Of a DNA stretch of 64,000 nucleotides, positions 34,458-43,311 are shown piece by piece (positions within the stretch are counted from its first letter, which is position 1; each line of letters begins with the position of its first letter). The notes beneath the pieces were generated by a model, which searched no databases, was not told the DNA's origin, and worked only from the letters and a program-made list of their open reading frames with translations. The DNA comes from Spongiimicrobium salis (GTDB lineage Bacteria > Bacteroidota > Bacteroidia > Flavobacteriales > Flavobacteriaceae). A program made the position numbers and the translations under genes. The stretch is from contig NZ_JBHEQA010000003.1 in NCBI RefSeq assembly GCF_043678055.1, forward strand, positions 310,001 to 374,000, written 5' to 3'.

Positions 34458-35729
34458 TTAAACTTTTAGCAAATAATCCCTTAGATCGACATTTTCTGGA
34501 AGTTCCATTTTTTTCTTGATGCGATAGCGGGAAACCTGTACTGACCTAGGATCAATATTCAGAATTTTTGCAATTTCTTTGGTCTGCATGTGAAGTTTAA
34601 TAAAGATACAATGGCGCAATTCAACTTCGGTCAAGTTAGGGTGCAAACTAATAAGCTGGTCAAAATACCCCGTATGAATCGCATTAAAGTGCTTTTTTAG
34701 ATTTCCCCAATCATCTTCATGACTAATATTGTACTCTATTTGTTTAATAATCTGCCGCATATCTCTTTTAATAGCAGCGGAATCACTTTGGGTATAGGAT
34801 TCAAATTCTTTTTTCAATCCTTTTAAAAACTGCTGATTATTGAGGGAACTTAAGGAAAGGCTCATCATTTCCCGATCCTTTGTGGTATTGGTTTCTTCTA
34901 ATTTGGTTACTTTAACCCTGGATTTTTGCAATTTATCATAGAGGGTTTTGGCAAAAAACAAGACTCCTAAAATTCCAAGAAATAAGAGCACGCAGATAAC
35001 AATAAATAGGTTTTCGATCCTACTCTTGGATTCCTGCAAGGTATCGTACTGGATCTTATTGTGTTCAAGCTCCTGACTGTGGTTAATTTCTTTTAACCGA
35101 AGATCCATCTTTAAATTTTTAATGGTATTTTCCTTTAACAAGCGCGGAATCATCTGCGCGTCATTATTGCCGATCAATTCAAGATTAAAAATACAATCGG
35201 ATGAAGTGGGCCTTGCTTGATGTACGGATACACTTATGGTATTAAAACCGGGGATTAAATCCTCGGCATAAATTAATTTGGTCAATATCTCATCTTCTCC
35301 TGAAGCTAGGATAAGGCTTGATGCCTTGGTATCGTTATCAATTTTACCTTGAGGCATATTATTTCGCAAAAATTCCCTGCCATTGATATACACTACGATA
35401 CCATCATCTCTCTGAATTTTTAATTCATAGATCAGATATTCGTAATTATCCTCGATTCTAAAGGTTTTTTTAAAATACTTGGTAATGTGTTTGTTCTTTT
35501 TATCGTCACCAAAACTGATTACGGACTCAATTTTGCTATCGCCATAACCCAATGGAGAACTTCCTTTTTTCCATCCCGGATTATTGGCACCAATAATCCA
35601 GTTCGCTGGAGGGGCTTCTGCCAAATCATAATATTCCCACTGATCTCCTGTTGCGATAATTTTTGTTTGGGCAAAAATGAGATTTGCGCCAAGTAGTAAG
35701 AATAGGATGCCTAGATATTCTTTTCTCAA
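34458..35729 (-). CDS. Membrane-bound one-component regulator with extracytoplasmic beta-sandwich-like sensor
   Basis: A 423-residue protein. A signal peptide (MRKEYLGILFLLLGANLIFAQ) is followed by a domain of about 165 residues. Its pattern (WKKGSSPLGYGDSKI, TKYFKKTFRI, QRDDGIVVYINGREFLRNNMP) is that of beta-sandwich modules usually attached to secreted phosphoesterases and other hydrolases. Then come a coiled coil, one transmembrane helix (about 237-262), a cytoplasmic coiled coil, and a C-terminal LuxR-like helix-turn-helix (VELRHCIFIKLHMQTKEIAK to IDPRSVQVSRYRIKKKM). It is divergent from the metallophosphatase and SusC genes, so it probably controls that locus. Confidence 0.85.
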   Translation of the reverse strand: MRKEYLGILFLLLGANLIFAQTKIIATGDQWEYYDLAEAPPANWIIGANNPGWKKGSSPLGYGDSKIESVISFGDDKKNKHITKYFKKTFRIEDNYEYLIYELKIQRDDGIVVYINGREFLRNNMPQGKIDNDTKASSLILASGEDEILTKLIYAEDLIPGFNTISVSVHQARPTSSDCIFNLELIGNNDAQMIPRLLKENTIKNLKMDLRLKEINHSQELEHNKIQYDTLQESKSRIENLFIVICVLLFLGILGVLFFAKTLYDKLQKSRVKVTKLEETNTTKDREMMSLSLSSLNNQQFLKGLKKEFESYTQSDSAAIKRDMRQIIKQIEYNISHEDDWGNLKKHFNAIHTGYFDQLISLHPNLTEVELRHCIFIKLHMQTKEIAKILNIDPRSVQVSRYRIKKKMELPENVDLRDYLLKV

Positions 35730-36058
35730 AATCTGAACAATATTTAATTCTCCTTTAAAAATATGTTTTTGTGATGACCTACCACTATGGATTCAAAGAA
35801 ATTTGGGCAAAATGCGGCATAGTTGCCTTTTTGTTTGAGGTAAATTACAATCTGTAGCATGCTTGTAGTATGTTCAAAAACGTAAAATAGGGCAATTCCA
35901 TTTATTTTTGATGGAAGAGAATTAAGTCATCCTTACTTAAACTTCCAGAACCATGGAAGAGCAAGCTCACTTCGTTTTTAAGCATCTAAAATCTTAGATA
36001 CTTATGCAAACCATCAGGACGATTTACTTTCTACTCGCTGAACCTATTATTAGAACCT
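35730..36058. other. 329-base divergent intergenic region of the SusCD locus
   Basis: No gene. It separates the regulator from the metallophosphatase. On the + strand a TATTTTTG (35903-35910) matches the -7 consensus and would give a leader of about 140 bases, but no -33 partner is well placed. Confidence 0.5.
35903..35910 (+). promoter_or_regulatory. Possible metallophosphatase promoter -7 element
   Basis: TATTTTTG, a full TAnnTTTG match about 150 bases upstream of the phosphatase start. No convincing -33 element. Confidence 0.35.
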
Positions 36059-37243
36059 ATGAAAATTAAACCACAGGCTATTGTATTCTTTTTTCTTATT
36101 CTACTTTCCATATTATTTATATACAAAAACTCAAACGACACCAAAGAACATTCCACCACTACCTTGCATAGTTTGGATGGCCCTTATATTTACTCCAAAG
36201 AAAATCAGATTTCGATACTCAGGGTAGCACAGAAAAAAGATTCTTCTTTTTTTATAAAAAAACAAACCTTCCCTAGAGGTGAAAAAACAGCTTTTTCTAC
36301 TTATGTCAACAATACCGATAAGGACAGTTTCACTTTCACTTTAGCACAACAGTATAATATTCCCCTAGCAGTTCATGAGCCCAAGGGAAAAATACTGGTT
36401 ACTTCGGACATTGAAGGGAATTTCAATGCTTTCCACAGCATTCTTATAGGCAATAATGTTATCGATGACGATTATAACTGGACATTTGGGAGTGGCCATT
36501 TGGTTATTTGTGGAGATATGATGGATAGGGGAACGGAAGTTTTACCTTGTTTATGGCTGCTGTACAAACTAGATCAAGAAGCCAAAAAGCATAATGGGCA
36601 AGTGCATTTTATTTTAGGCAATCACGACGTTATGAATTTGCAACTGGATACGCGCTACATCAAATCAAAATACCTTGAACTGGCTAAAATAGTTTCGGGA
36701 ATAACCGATGACAAAAAGAAAGCCTATGAATTTTTGATGTCCGATACCAACGAATTGGTAAAGTGGATAAAAAGTAAAAATACCATTGAAAAGATCGGAA
36801 ATAATCTGTTCGTTCACGGAGGTATCAGTGATTTGTTAATTGATACTGGTTTAACACTAGAGGAAACCAACAGCTACATCCGAAAAAACATCCGGAAAAA
36901 CCTCATACGAAACCCAGGTAAAGATGAGTATGCCAATCTGATATTTGGAAACAAAGGCCCACTTTGGTACAGAGGTTTGGTGAAAAATCATTCGGATTAC
37001 GAAAAAATAAACGAAGCCACCTTAAACAGCATATTACAATTTTATGGGGTACAGCATATTATTGTGGGGCATACCATTGTAGACAATGAGGTAACAAGTG
37101 ATTTCAATGGTAAAGTCATTCGTGTTGACATTAAGCAACCTAAGGAAAAATTTACAGGAAAAGGACAAGCCCTTCTTATAGAAAATGACGGTTACTATAG
37201 GGTAAACGATTTAGGGGAAAAATTTAAAATGGACATCAACTAA
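36059..37243 (+). CDS. Secreted or membrane-anchored PPP-type metallophosphatase
   Basis: A 394-residue protein with an N-terminal hydrophobic anchor (AIVFFFLILLSILFIY). The calcineurin-like metallophosphoesterase domain carries GDMMDRG (Asp153), GNHD (Asn188, His189), FVHGG and VGHT. The first motif, normally DxH, reads DIEGN (Asp117, Glu119), so one metal ligand is Glu for His. The family hydrolyses phosphoesters; the extracytoplasmic location suggests a nutrient-scavenging role. It is the first + strand gene of the locus and precedes SusC by 154 bases. Substrate unknown. Confidence 0.88.
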   Translation: MKIKPQAIVFFFLILLSILFIYKNSNDTKEHSTTTLHSLDGPYIYSKENQISILRVAQKKDSSFFIKKQTFPRGEKTAFSTYVNNTDKDSFTFTLAQQYNIPLAVHEPKGKILVTSDIEGNFNAFHSILIGNNVIDDDYNWTFGSGHLVICGDMMDRGTEVLPCLWLLYKLDQEAKKHNGQVHFILGNHDVMNLQLDTRYIKSKYLELAKIVSGITDDKKKAYEFLMSDTNELVKWIKSKNTIEKIGNNLFVHGGISDLLIDTGLTLEETNSYIRKNIRKNLIRNPGKDEYANLIFGNKGPLWYRGLVKNHSDYEKINEATLNSILQFYGVQHIIVGHTIVDNEVTSDFNGKVIRVDIKQPKEKFTGKGQALLIENDGYYRVNDLGEKFKMDIN

Positions 37244-37353
37244 AAAACAAACAAGCCCTATTTATGGCCCTCGTAAAGTATTTGTTGTAGGTCTCAAACA
37301 TGATGTAGGAGCTTTGTAATACCAAAAAAATAGCATCAAACCATCGCTTCCCA

Positions 37354-37361
37354 TAGCTTTG
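37354..37361 (+). promoter_or_regulatory. SusC promoter -7 element
   Basis: TAGCTTTG matches TAnnTTTG, 36 bases before the SusC ATG. Its right half is part of the palindrome at 37358-37372. No clear -33 box. Confidence 0.5.
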
Positions 37362-37372
37362 GTTTAACCAAA
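37358..37372. promoter_or_regulatory. Palindromic operator candidate at the SusC promoter
   Basis: TTTGGTT T AACCAAA is a perfect 7-1-7 inverted repeat. It overlaps the -7 box and the predicted start of transcription, the usual place for a repressor site. Confidence 0.5.
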
Positions 37373-37397
37373 AGATAATAATCAAAACTAACTCAAT

Positions 37398-40300
37398 ATG
37401 AATATGAAAATCAAGTATTATTGTTTTCTGTTGACATTGCTGATAAGTGCAACTTCCTTTGCACAAAAATTGGAAGTCAAGGGAAATGTGTCTGGAGCAG
37501 ATGGCGTTCCTTTAATAGGAGCTTCGGTTGTTGAAAAAGGCACTTCAAATGGAACACAAACAGATTTTGACGGGAATTTTACCTTGTCGGTGAATCCAAA
37601 TGCTGTTCTGATCGTATCCTATGTTGGATATACCGCTCAAGAAATCAGTGCAAATCCAAATATCGAGCTAAAAATAGTTCTGGAAGAAAATACCAATCAG
37701 CTTGATGAAGTTGTGGTTGTGGCCCAGGGTATTACAAAATCCAGAAAAGCCTTAGGATATGCCATTTCCAAAGTGGATACGGAAGAGACAGAAGGAAGGC
37801 CCGAAGCAGATATTTCCAGGGTACTGCAAGGAAAAATATCCGGGGTACAGATTACTGCTCCCAATGGAAGTAGTGGTTCTGCCACGAGTATTGTAGTCCG
37901 TGGTAATCTGTCCTTGAATCAGAGCAATCAGGCCTTGATTGTTGTGGACAATATTATCTTTGAAGGGAACCTGTTGGACATAGACCCCAACAATATTCAG
38001 GATATCACAGTTTTAAAAGGATTGAATGCTGCCGTGTTGTATGGGGACGAAGGGCGAAATGGTGTGATCTTGATCCAGACAAAAAGTGGCAATGCAAAAC
38101 TCGGACAAAAAAGTTTTACGGCCACGGTTTCCCAAGTCTCCTATACCAATCAAGCGGCCAATTTACCTGAGTTCCAAAACACCTTTGGCGTTGGAAATAA
38201 CCTGGTAACCGATGCGGCTAGTTTTGGAAATGTGGGAAGTAATGGTGCCCGCTTTTCCGATTTGGATGTTATTCCCCATCCTTTGTCCAATGATTCCAGA
38301 TTTCCGGAATTTGCCAACGCCGTTGTTCCTTTTGTGCCTGCCCGCGACAATGTAAACGATTTTTTTAAGACGGGTTTTGGGACAACCACTTCGCTAAGCA
38401 TTAGTGCAACGGGAGAAAAAACATCTTTGAATTTTGCTTTGGCCTATACCGGAGAAGACGGCATTATAGGGAGCAATGAATTTACACGTTTCAATATTAG
38501 TCTTGGAGGAACAAGTCAATTGACCGATAATTTAAAATTATCCTCTTCCATTAGGTTTAATACCAGAGACCGAACTTCTCAGGACGGTGGAGATCTTTTT
38601 GAAAATCTTTACATTATCCCCAGAAGTTTGGATTTACAGAATCTACCTTTTCAAGATCCCTTGACCGGAGAAAACGTATACTACAGGCAAGAACGGGAAA
38701 ATCCCCTATGGACATTGGCCAATACGGGTAGGGAACGCAGAGTAGATCGTTTTAATGCCACCCTAGACCTTAACTACAAGATCAATGACCATCACAACAT
38801 TATTTATCGAGGAGGTTTACAGACCGAACAAGCCAATGTGTTCGATTTTAGAAATAGAGGAGGTATATTAACTGATATTTTTGGTGCATTGACCATTGAG
38901 GCAGATACAGATTTTCGCGTGGACAACACCTTGATCTTTGGATCCAATTACGCTATTTCCGAAAAAATTGGATTCAATTCCCAACTCGGAATTACCTCCA
39001 GATTTGAACGAGGCACTGCCCAGGAATCGGATTATACCGATCAAATTGTCTTTGGCTTTTTTAGGCCTAGTAACTTTAGAACTACAGCTGTGGGTGATTT
39101 TGATACCTTTCGCGAAAACAGAGTCGGTTTCTTTGGGCAGGCAGATTTTAACTACGACACCTATTTATTTCTAGGATTATCCAGTAGATTGGACATTAGT
39201 TCCAATTTAGAAAGCGCCAATCAAACACAATTTTATCCCGGAGTTTCCTTATCCTTTATCCCGACATCTGCTTTCGAGAATTTTGGCGGAAATATTGTGA
39301 ATTACTTAAAAATCAGAGGAGCATTTGCCACATCGGCAGGCTTTCCCGGGAGATTTCAAACCCGAAATGCTTTGGCTTCCGATCCTAGGGAATTTATAGA
39401 TGAGGAAGGAAATCCGGTAGTGACCAATTCCCTATTTGGCCGTTTGGCCAATCCAAACTTGGGACCAGAGTTGCACCGGGAGTTTGAAGTAGGTATCGAA
39501 GGTAATTTCTTTGATAATGCCCTTACATTGGAGACTTCCTTATTTACACGTATCTCCAGAGATCAAATCTTTGAGACAGAATTGGCCAGAAGTACTGGTT
39601 TTGACAATACCTTGATCAATGCCGGGCGTGTAGACACGGAAGGTATAGAAATCGATTTAGGAGTAAAACTATTCAGAAAAGGTCCTTTTAATTGGGATAT
39701 CAGAAATACGTTCACTTCATTTAATTCCGAGGTGGTGGAATTGGCCAATGGTATCCAACAAGTGGATAATGCCGGGGACAATAACGATTTAATTGTAGGG
39801 GAAGAATTAGGCTCTTTCTTCGGAGATTATATCCTTAGGGACACCGAAGGCAATATTTTGGTAGATCCCAATTCCGGAGAATTGATTGAAAGCGACAATG
39901 TTGGATTGCCCAATAGGGTTATTGGAAATAGAACCCCGGACTGGCGAGCGACCTCCATTCACAGTTTTAGTTATAAAAACTTTAGATTGTCCGCTCAATT
40001 GGAATATACCCATGGTGGAGATCTTAATTCCTTGATATCCGAGCAACTTATAGAAAGAGGGGTCACCCGGGACACTGAAAATAGAGAAGGGCTTTTTGTT
40101 ATCCCAGGGGTACTTGGGGATTTGGCAACAGGAGAGCCTATTCTAGATGCCAATGGGAACACCATTCCAAATACGATCCAAATTACAGGGAACAATGCGT
40201 ATTTCAGCAATTTCTTTGATACGGACGACATCAATACCTTCGATGCCTCCGTCTTTAGAATTCGGGAAGTTGCATTATCCTATACCTTGGATAGGTCAGT

Positions 40301-40466
40301 ATTTGAAAAACTTCCCTTTAATTCTATCGTATTCACACTTACGGGAAGAAATATTTTCTTTTACACGCCTAATCTACCAAAGTATATCAATGAAGACCCA
40401 GAGAACACAGGCTTTAATGTGCCCACCACAAAACGATATGCTTTTGGAGTTTCCTTTAATTTTTAA
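37398..40466 (+). CDS. SusC/RagA-family TonB-dependent outer-membrane transporter
   Basis: A 1022-residue transporter. After the signal peptide (ending TSFAQ) comes a carboxypeptidase-like regulatory domain (GVPLIGASVVEKGTSNGTQT, DFDGNFTLSV), then a TonB plug (RVLQGKISGVQI, SIVVRGNLSLN, LIVVDN) and a large beta-barrel ending in an aromatic residue (RYAFGVSFNF). It imports a ligand across the outer membrane together with the SusD-like lipoprotein that follows after 18 bases. Start could also be the second Met (37404). The ligand is not inferable from sequence. Confidence 0.94.
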   Translation: MNMKIKYYCFLLTLLISATSFAQKLEVKGNVSGADGVPLIGASVVEKGTSNGTQTDFDGNFTLSVNPNAVLIVSYVGYTAQEISANPNIELKIVLEENTNQLDEVVVVAQGITKSRKALGYAISKVDTEETEGRPEADISRVLQGKISGVQITAPNGSSGSATSIVVRGNLSLNQSNQALIVVDNIIFEGNLLDIDPNNIQDITVLKGLNAAVLYGDEGRNGVILIQTKSGNAKLGQKSFTATVSQVSYTNQAANLPEFQNTFGVGNNLVTDAASFGNVGSNGARFSDLDVIPHPLSNDSRFPEFANAVVPFVPARDNVNDFFKTGFGTTTSLSISATGEKTSLNFALAYTGEDGIIGSNEFTRFNISLGGTSQLTDNLKLSSSIRFNTRDRTSQDGGDLFENLYIIPRSLDLQNLPFQDPLTGENVYYRQERENPLWTLANTGRERRVDRFNATLDLNYKINDHHNIIYRGGLQTEQANVFDFRNRGGILTDIFGALTIEADTDFRVDNTLIFGSNYAISEKIGFNSQLGITSRFERGTAQESDYTDQIVFGFFRPSNFRTTAVGDFDTFRENRVGFFGQADFNYDTYLFLGLSSRLDISSNLESANQTQFYPGVSLSFIPTSAFENFGGNIVNYLKIRGAFATSAGFPGRFQTRNALASDPREFIDEEGNPVVTNSLFGRLANPNLGPELHREFEVGIEGNFFDNALTLETSLFTRISRDQIFETELARSTGFDNTLINAGRVDTEGIEIDLGVKLFRKGPFNWDIRNTFTSFNSEVVELANGIQQVDNAGDNNDLIVGEELGSFFGDYILRDTEGNILVDPNSGELIESDNVGLPNRVIGNRTPDWRATSIHSFSYKNFRLSAQLEYTHGGDLNSLISEQLIERGVTRDTENREGLFVIPGVLGDLATGEPILDANGNTIPNTIQITGNNAYFSNFFDTDDINTFDASVFRIREVALSYTLDRSVFEKLPFNSIVFTLTGRNIFFYTPNLPKYINEDPENTGFNVPTTKRYAFGVSFNF

Positions 40467-40484
40467 TCCTCTAAACAAAGAAAA

Positions 40485-42083
40485 ATGAACTATATAAAAC
40501 TAATTTTAGGCTTGTGTCTCTTCTTCTCAATTTCTTCTTGCGAAATCACGGAGTTTGGAGAAGATCTGCAAACCAACCCCAACTTGTTATCCCCGGAGAA
40601 TGCGGATCCCAATTTTTTATTGAACAATGTACAGCTTGAAACGGCGGATATTTTAATGGATCTAAACCAGACAACAGACGAGGTTATGCGCTATACCAAT
40701 TTAAACGAGAGTTATTTGGATGTGGCGGAACCAGACGCTTTAGACGGGGAATGGCAGAACTATGCGTCAGTTCTCGAAGATGCCAATATTATAGAACAAC
40801 AGACCGCTACCGATGAGAATCTCCGATTTCATAGAGGGATATCCCGAATTTTAACGGCATATCTTACTACAACTATGGTAGATTATTTAGGGGATATCCC
40901 ATTTTCCGAAGCCAACAGGGCGGGAGAAGGTATTATTAACCCCGCAGCCGATGATGACGCCACGATTTATGAAAACCTATTGGTTCAAATTAATGAAGCT
41001 ATTGAAGATTTAAATGCCGGAACACCTGCTCCCACAACCGATTTATATTATGGCGGAAATAGAGCGCAATGGATCCGATTGGCCAATTCCCTTCAGCTGA
41101 AAATGTTGGTCAATATTGGCGATGCTTCCAGAATTAATGCCGTATTGGCCAATGGCAACTTTATTGAAGCTGAGGACGATTTTGAGTTTACCTATGGGAC
41201 TTCGCTCACAGAACCGGATACCCGACATCCCGATTTTGTTGTAGGTTATGTCCCAGGGGGCTTTAGTTCATTTTTGGGCAATTCTTTTATGGACCTCTTA
41301 TTGAATGACAAAACCATTCCCGATCCGCGCATCAGATACTATATTTATCGCCAAAGTACCCTTGATCCCCCAAACGATATTTTGGCTTGTGTAGACGTGC
41401 CCAATTTTAATTTTTGCTTTTTAGGAAATGCCTACTACGGACGGGATCACGGAGATTCCAGGCCTACGGGGGTAGATCGAAATTTTAGAGCTACTTATGG
41501 ACTCTATCCAGTGGGCGGCGCATTTGATGCGGACAATCCAGCAACTCAATCCAATAATGTGCTTCTAGGAGAAGATGCCCCAAATCAAGGGGGCGCAGGA
41601 ATACTGCCTATACTATTGTCCTCTTTTGTGGACTTTTTACGTGCAGAAGCAGCCATATCCAGGGGAACTTCCGATGACGCAGCAGCCTTATTGGAATCGG
41701 GTATACGCAAATCCATGAACAAAGTATTGAATTTTAGAAGTGCGGCTTCTGATTCCCCATTTGCTGCTACTGCAGCTGATGTCGATGCCTATGTGGCCGA
41801 AGTCATGGCAGATTTTGCCGCAGCCGATATGAATGGGCGATTGGATATTGTGTTGACCGAGTACTATCTAGCCTCTTTTGGAAACTCAACCGAAGCCTAT
41901 AATGGATATAGGCGTACTGGTTTCCCTTCGGCTTTTACTGCGCCGATCAATAACGCCAATGTCCCTTTCCCAAGGGTCTTCTCCTTACCAAATGATGAAG
42001 TGACCAATAACTCATCGGTTAACCAAAGGCCGATTACCACCCAAGTATTTTGGGATACCAATCCACAAGGTTTTATCAACTAA
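40485..42083 (+). CDS. SusD/RagB-family surface lipoprotein
   Basis: A 532-residue lipoprotein (signal ending FSISSC, then EITEFGEDLQ). It is of the SusD-like type 2 pattern: NPNLLSPENADPNFLLNN, the helical TPR core around VDYLGDIPFSEANR and YGGNRAQWIRLANSLQLKML, and a C-terminal half with FLRAEAAISRG. SusD proteins form the lid over SusC and bind the substrate at the cell surface. Position directly after SusC supports a functional pair. Confidence 0.93.
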   Translation: MNYIKLILGLCLFFSISSCEITEFGEDLQTNPNLLSPENADPNFLLNNVQLETADILMDLNQTTDEVMRYTNLNESYLDVAEPDALDGEWQNYASVLEDANIIEQQTATDENLRFHRGISRILTAYLTTTMVDYLGDIPFSEANRAGEGIINPAADDDATIYENLLVQINEAIEDLNAGTPAPTTDLYYGGNRAQWIRLANSLQLKMLVNIGDASRINAVLANGNFIEAEDDFEFTYGTSLTEPDTRHPDFVVGYVPGGFSSFLGNSFMDLLLNDKTIPDPRIRYYIYRQSTLDPPNDILACVDVPNFNFCFLGNAYYGRDHGDSRPTGVDRNFRATYGLYPVGGAFDADNPATQSNNVLLGEDAPNQGGAGILPILLSSFVDFLRAEAAISRGTSDDAAALLESGIRKSMNKVLNFRSAASDSPFAATAADVDAYVAEVMADFAAADMNGRLDIVLTEYYLASFGNSTEAYNGYRRTGFPSAFTAPINNANVPFPRVFSLPNDEVTNNSSVNQRPITTQVFWDTNPQGFIN

Positions 42084-42103
42084 TACCATCAATAGACGTA
42101 ATT

Positions 42104-43267
42104 ATGAAAAAAATATATTTCTTATTCGTAGTACTCCTTGGGTTCTCCTGCAATGAACCAGGGGATGTCTTGGACGACAATTTTCAAAGAGGGGCATTGA
42201 TCGTATTCGATACAAGGCCTGAAACCACCAGAATCAATGCGCTGGATATTGAAAATTATACTTTTTCTGCCGTAGTTTCCGATCCAGGCAACAATGTGAC
42301 CGCTTATGAATTGCGATTGATTTATGAAGATATTGTCGTGAACAACTTTATCAGTTTAAGCTCCTTTCCGGCGACATTGGAATTTACCGGGCAGGATATT
42401 CTATCTGCTTTGAACCTTACTGCAGAGGAAATAGATCCCTCAAGGGCAGTTCAATTAATAGCAACCTTGACCATTCCCAGTGGCACATTTGATGGGGCCG
42501 TAACCGACTTTAATACAGATGAGAACATACAGGAAGGCGGCGATTCTTCAGGAGTATTGTTTATTGATGATAACCTTGCCTTCAATCAAGCCATCAACTT
42601 TAGGTTATCTTTCTTTATTCCACCACCACGAAGGCTCCGAGGCACTTCTTTTGAAGAACCCTTTGGAACAGGTTTTGGATCCGATTATACCCGCCCCGAT
42701 ACGGAAGAAGATGTTACCGCTGAGTTGATGAACAACCCGGGAGAACGTAGCGTAATGTATAGTGCAGTGGGTTCTGGACCAGACGATGAAATCGGATTCC
42801 GAACATTTTTTGAAAGCACCGGTGACGGTGGTTTTACCAGTGAGGAAATTGGGGTCACTACGGCTACAGGCGAAGTAGGAGCCTTCATCGATGGGGAACA
42901 GGGCTATCAATTGGAAGATATTGATGGTCTATTGCGGTTGACTTTTGACGAAGTTCTTGTTGATCCGGCAACCAATCCTTCTTCTGGAATACGGATACAG
43001 TTTTTCCCAAGGGCCACCAGCTGGGAAGCCGATGACACTTTAACCATTTTTGCCAATATAACCCGTGCCGATGGAAGCACGGATACTCTTGAACTAACTA
43101 ACATCAGCGGAGCTCAAATAGATGAGCTCGAAGGAAGATGGAATGTGGCAGATACCGGTTTTATGCCGGATGTGGTGTCCTATGTTCTGATTATTGAGGC
43201 GGTTGTTGATAGCGGTAATGAGGATATTTATTTTGATGAGATGTTGGTTTTTATACCAGATGCATAA
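42104..43267 (+). CDS. SusCD-associated surface lipoprotein of unknown function
   Basis: A 387-residue lipoprotein. The ATG at 42104 is chosen because it gives a proper lipobox (MKKIYFLFVVLLGFSC); the frame runs 18 codons further up into the SusD gene. Two parts are visible: an N-terminal immunoglobulin-like region (residues 20-180) similar in layout to SusE-type proteins, and a C-terminal jelly-roll-like region starting RRLRGTSFEEPFGTGFGSDY and ending EDIYFDEMLVFIPDA. It is Asp/Glu-rich and lacks catalytic motifs. Its position after SusD suggests a substrate-binding role at the cell surface. Confidence 0.75.
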   Translation: MKKIYFLFVVLLGFSCNEPGDVLDDNFQRGALIVFDTRPETTRINALDIENYTFSAVVSDPGNNVTAYELRLIYEDIVVNNFISLSSFPATLEFTGQDILSALNLTAEEIDPSRAVQLIATLTIPSGTFDGAVTDFNTDENIQEGGDSSGVLFIDDNLAFNQAINFRLSFFIPPPRRLRGTSFEEPFGTGFGSDYTRPDTEEDVTAELMNNPGERSVMYSAVGSGPDDEIGFRTFFESTGDGGFTSEEIGVTTATGEVGAFIDGEQGYQLEDIDGLLRLTFDEVLVDPATNPSSGIRIQFFPRATSWEADDTLTIFANITRADGSTDTLELTNISGAQIDELEGRWNVADTGFMPDVVSYVLIIEAVVDSGNEDIYFDEMLVFIPDA

Positions 43268-43311
43268 GGCTTGGTTTTTCAACTCTTTCTACTAAACTTA
43301 AAAAGAACATA

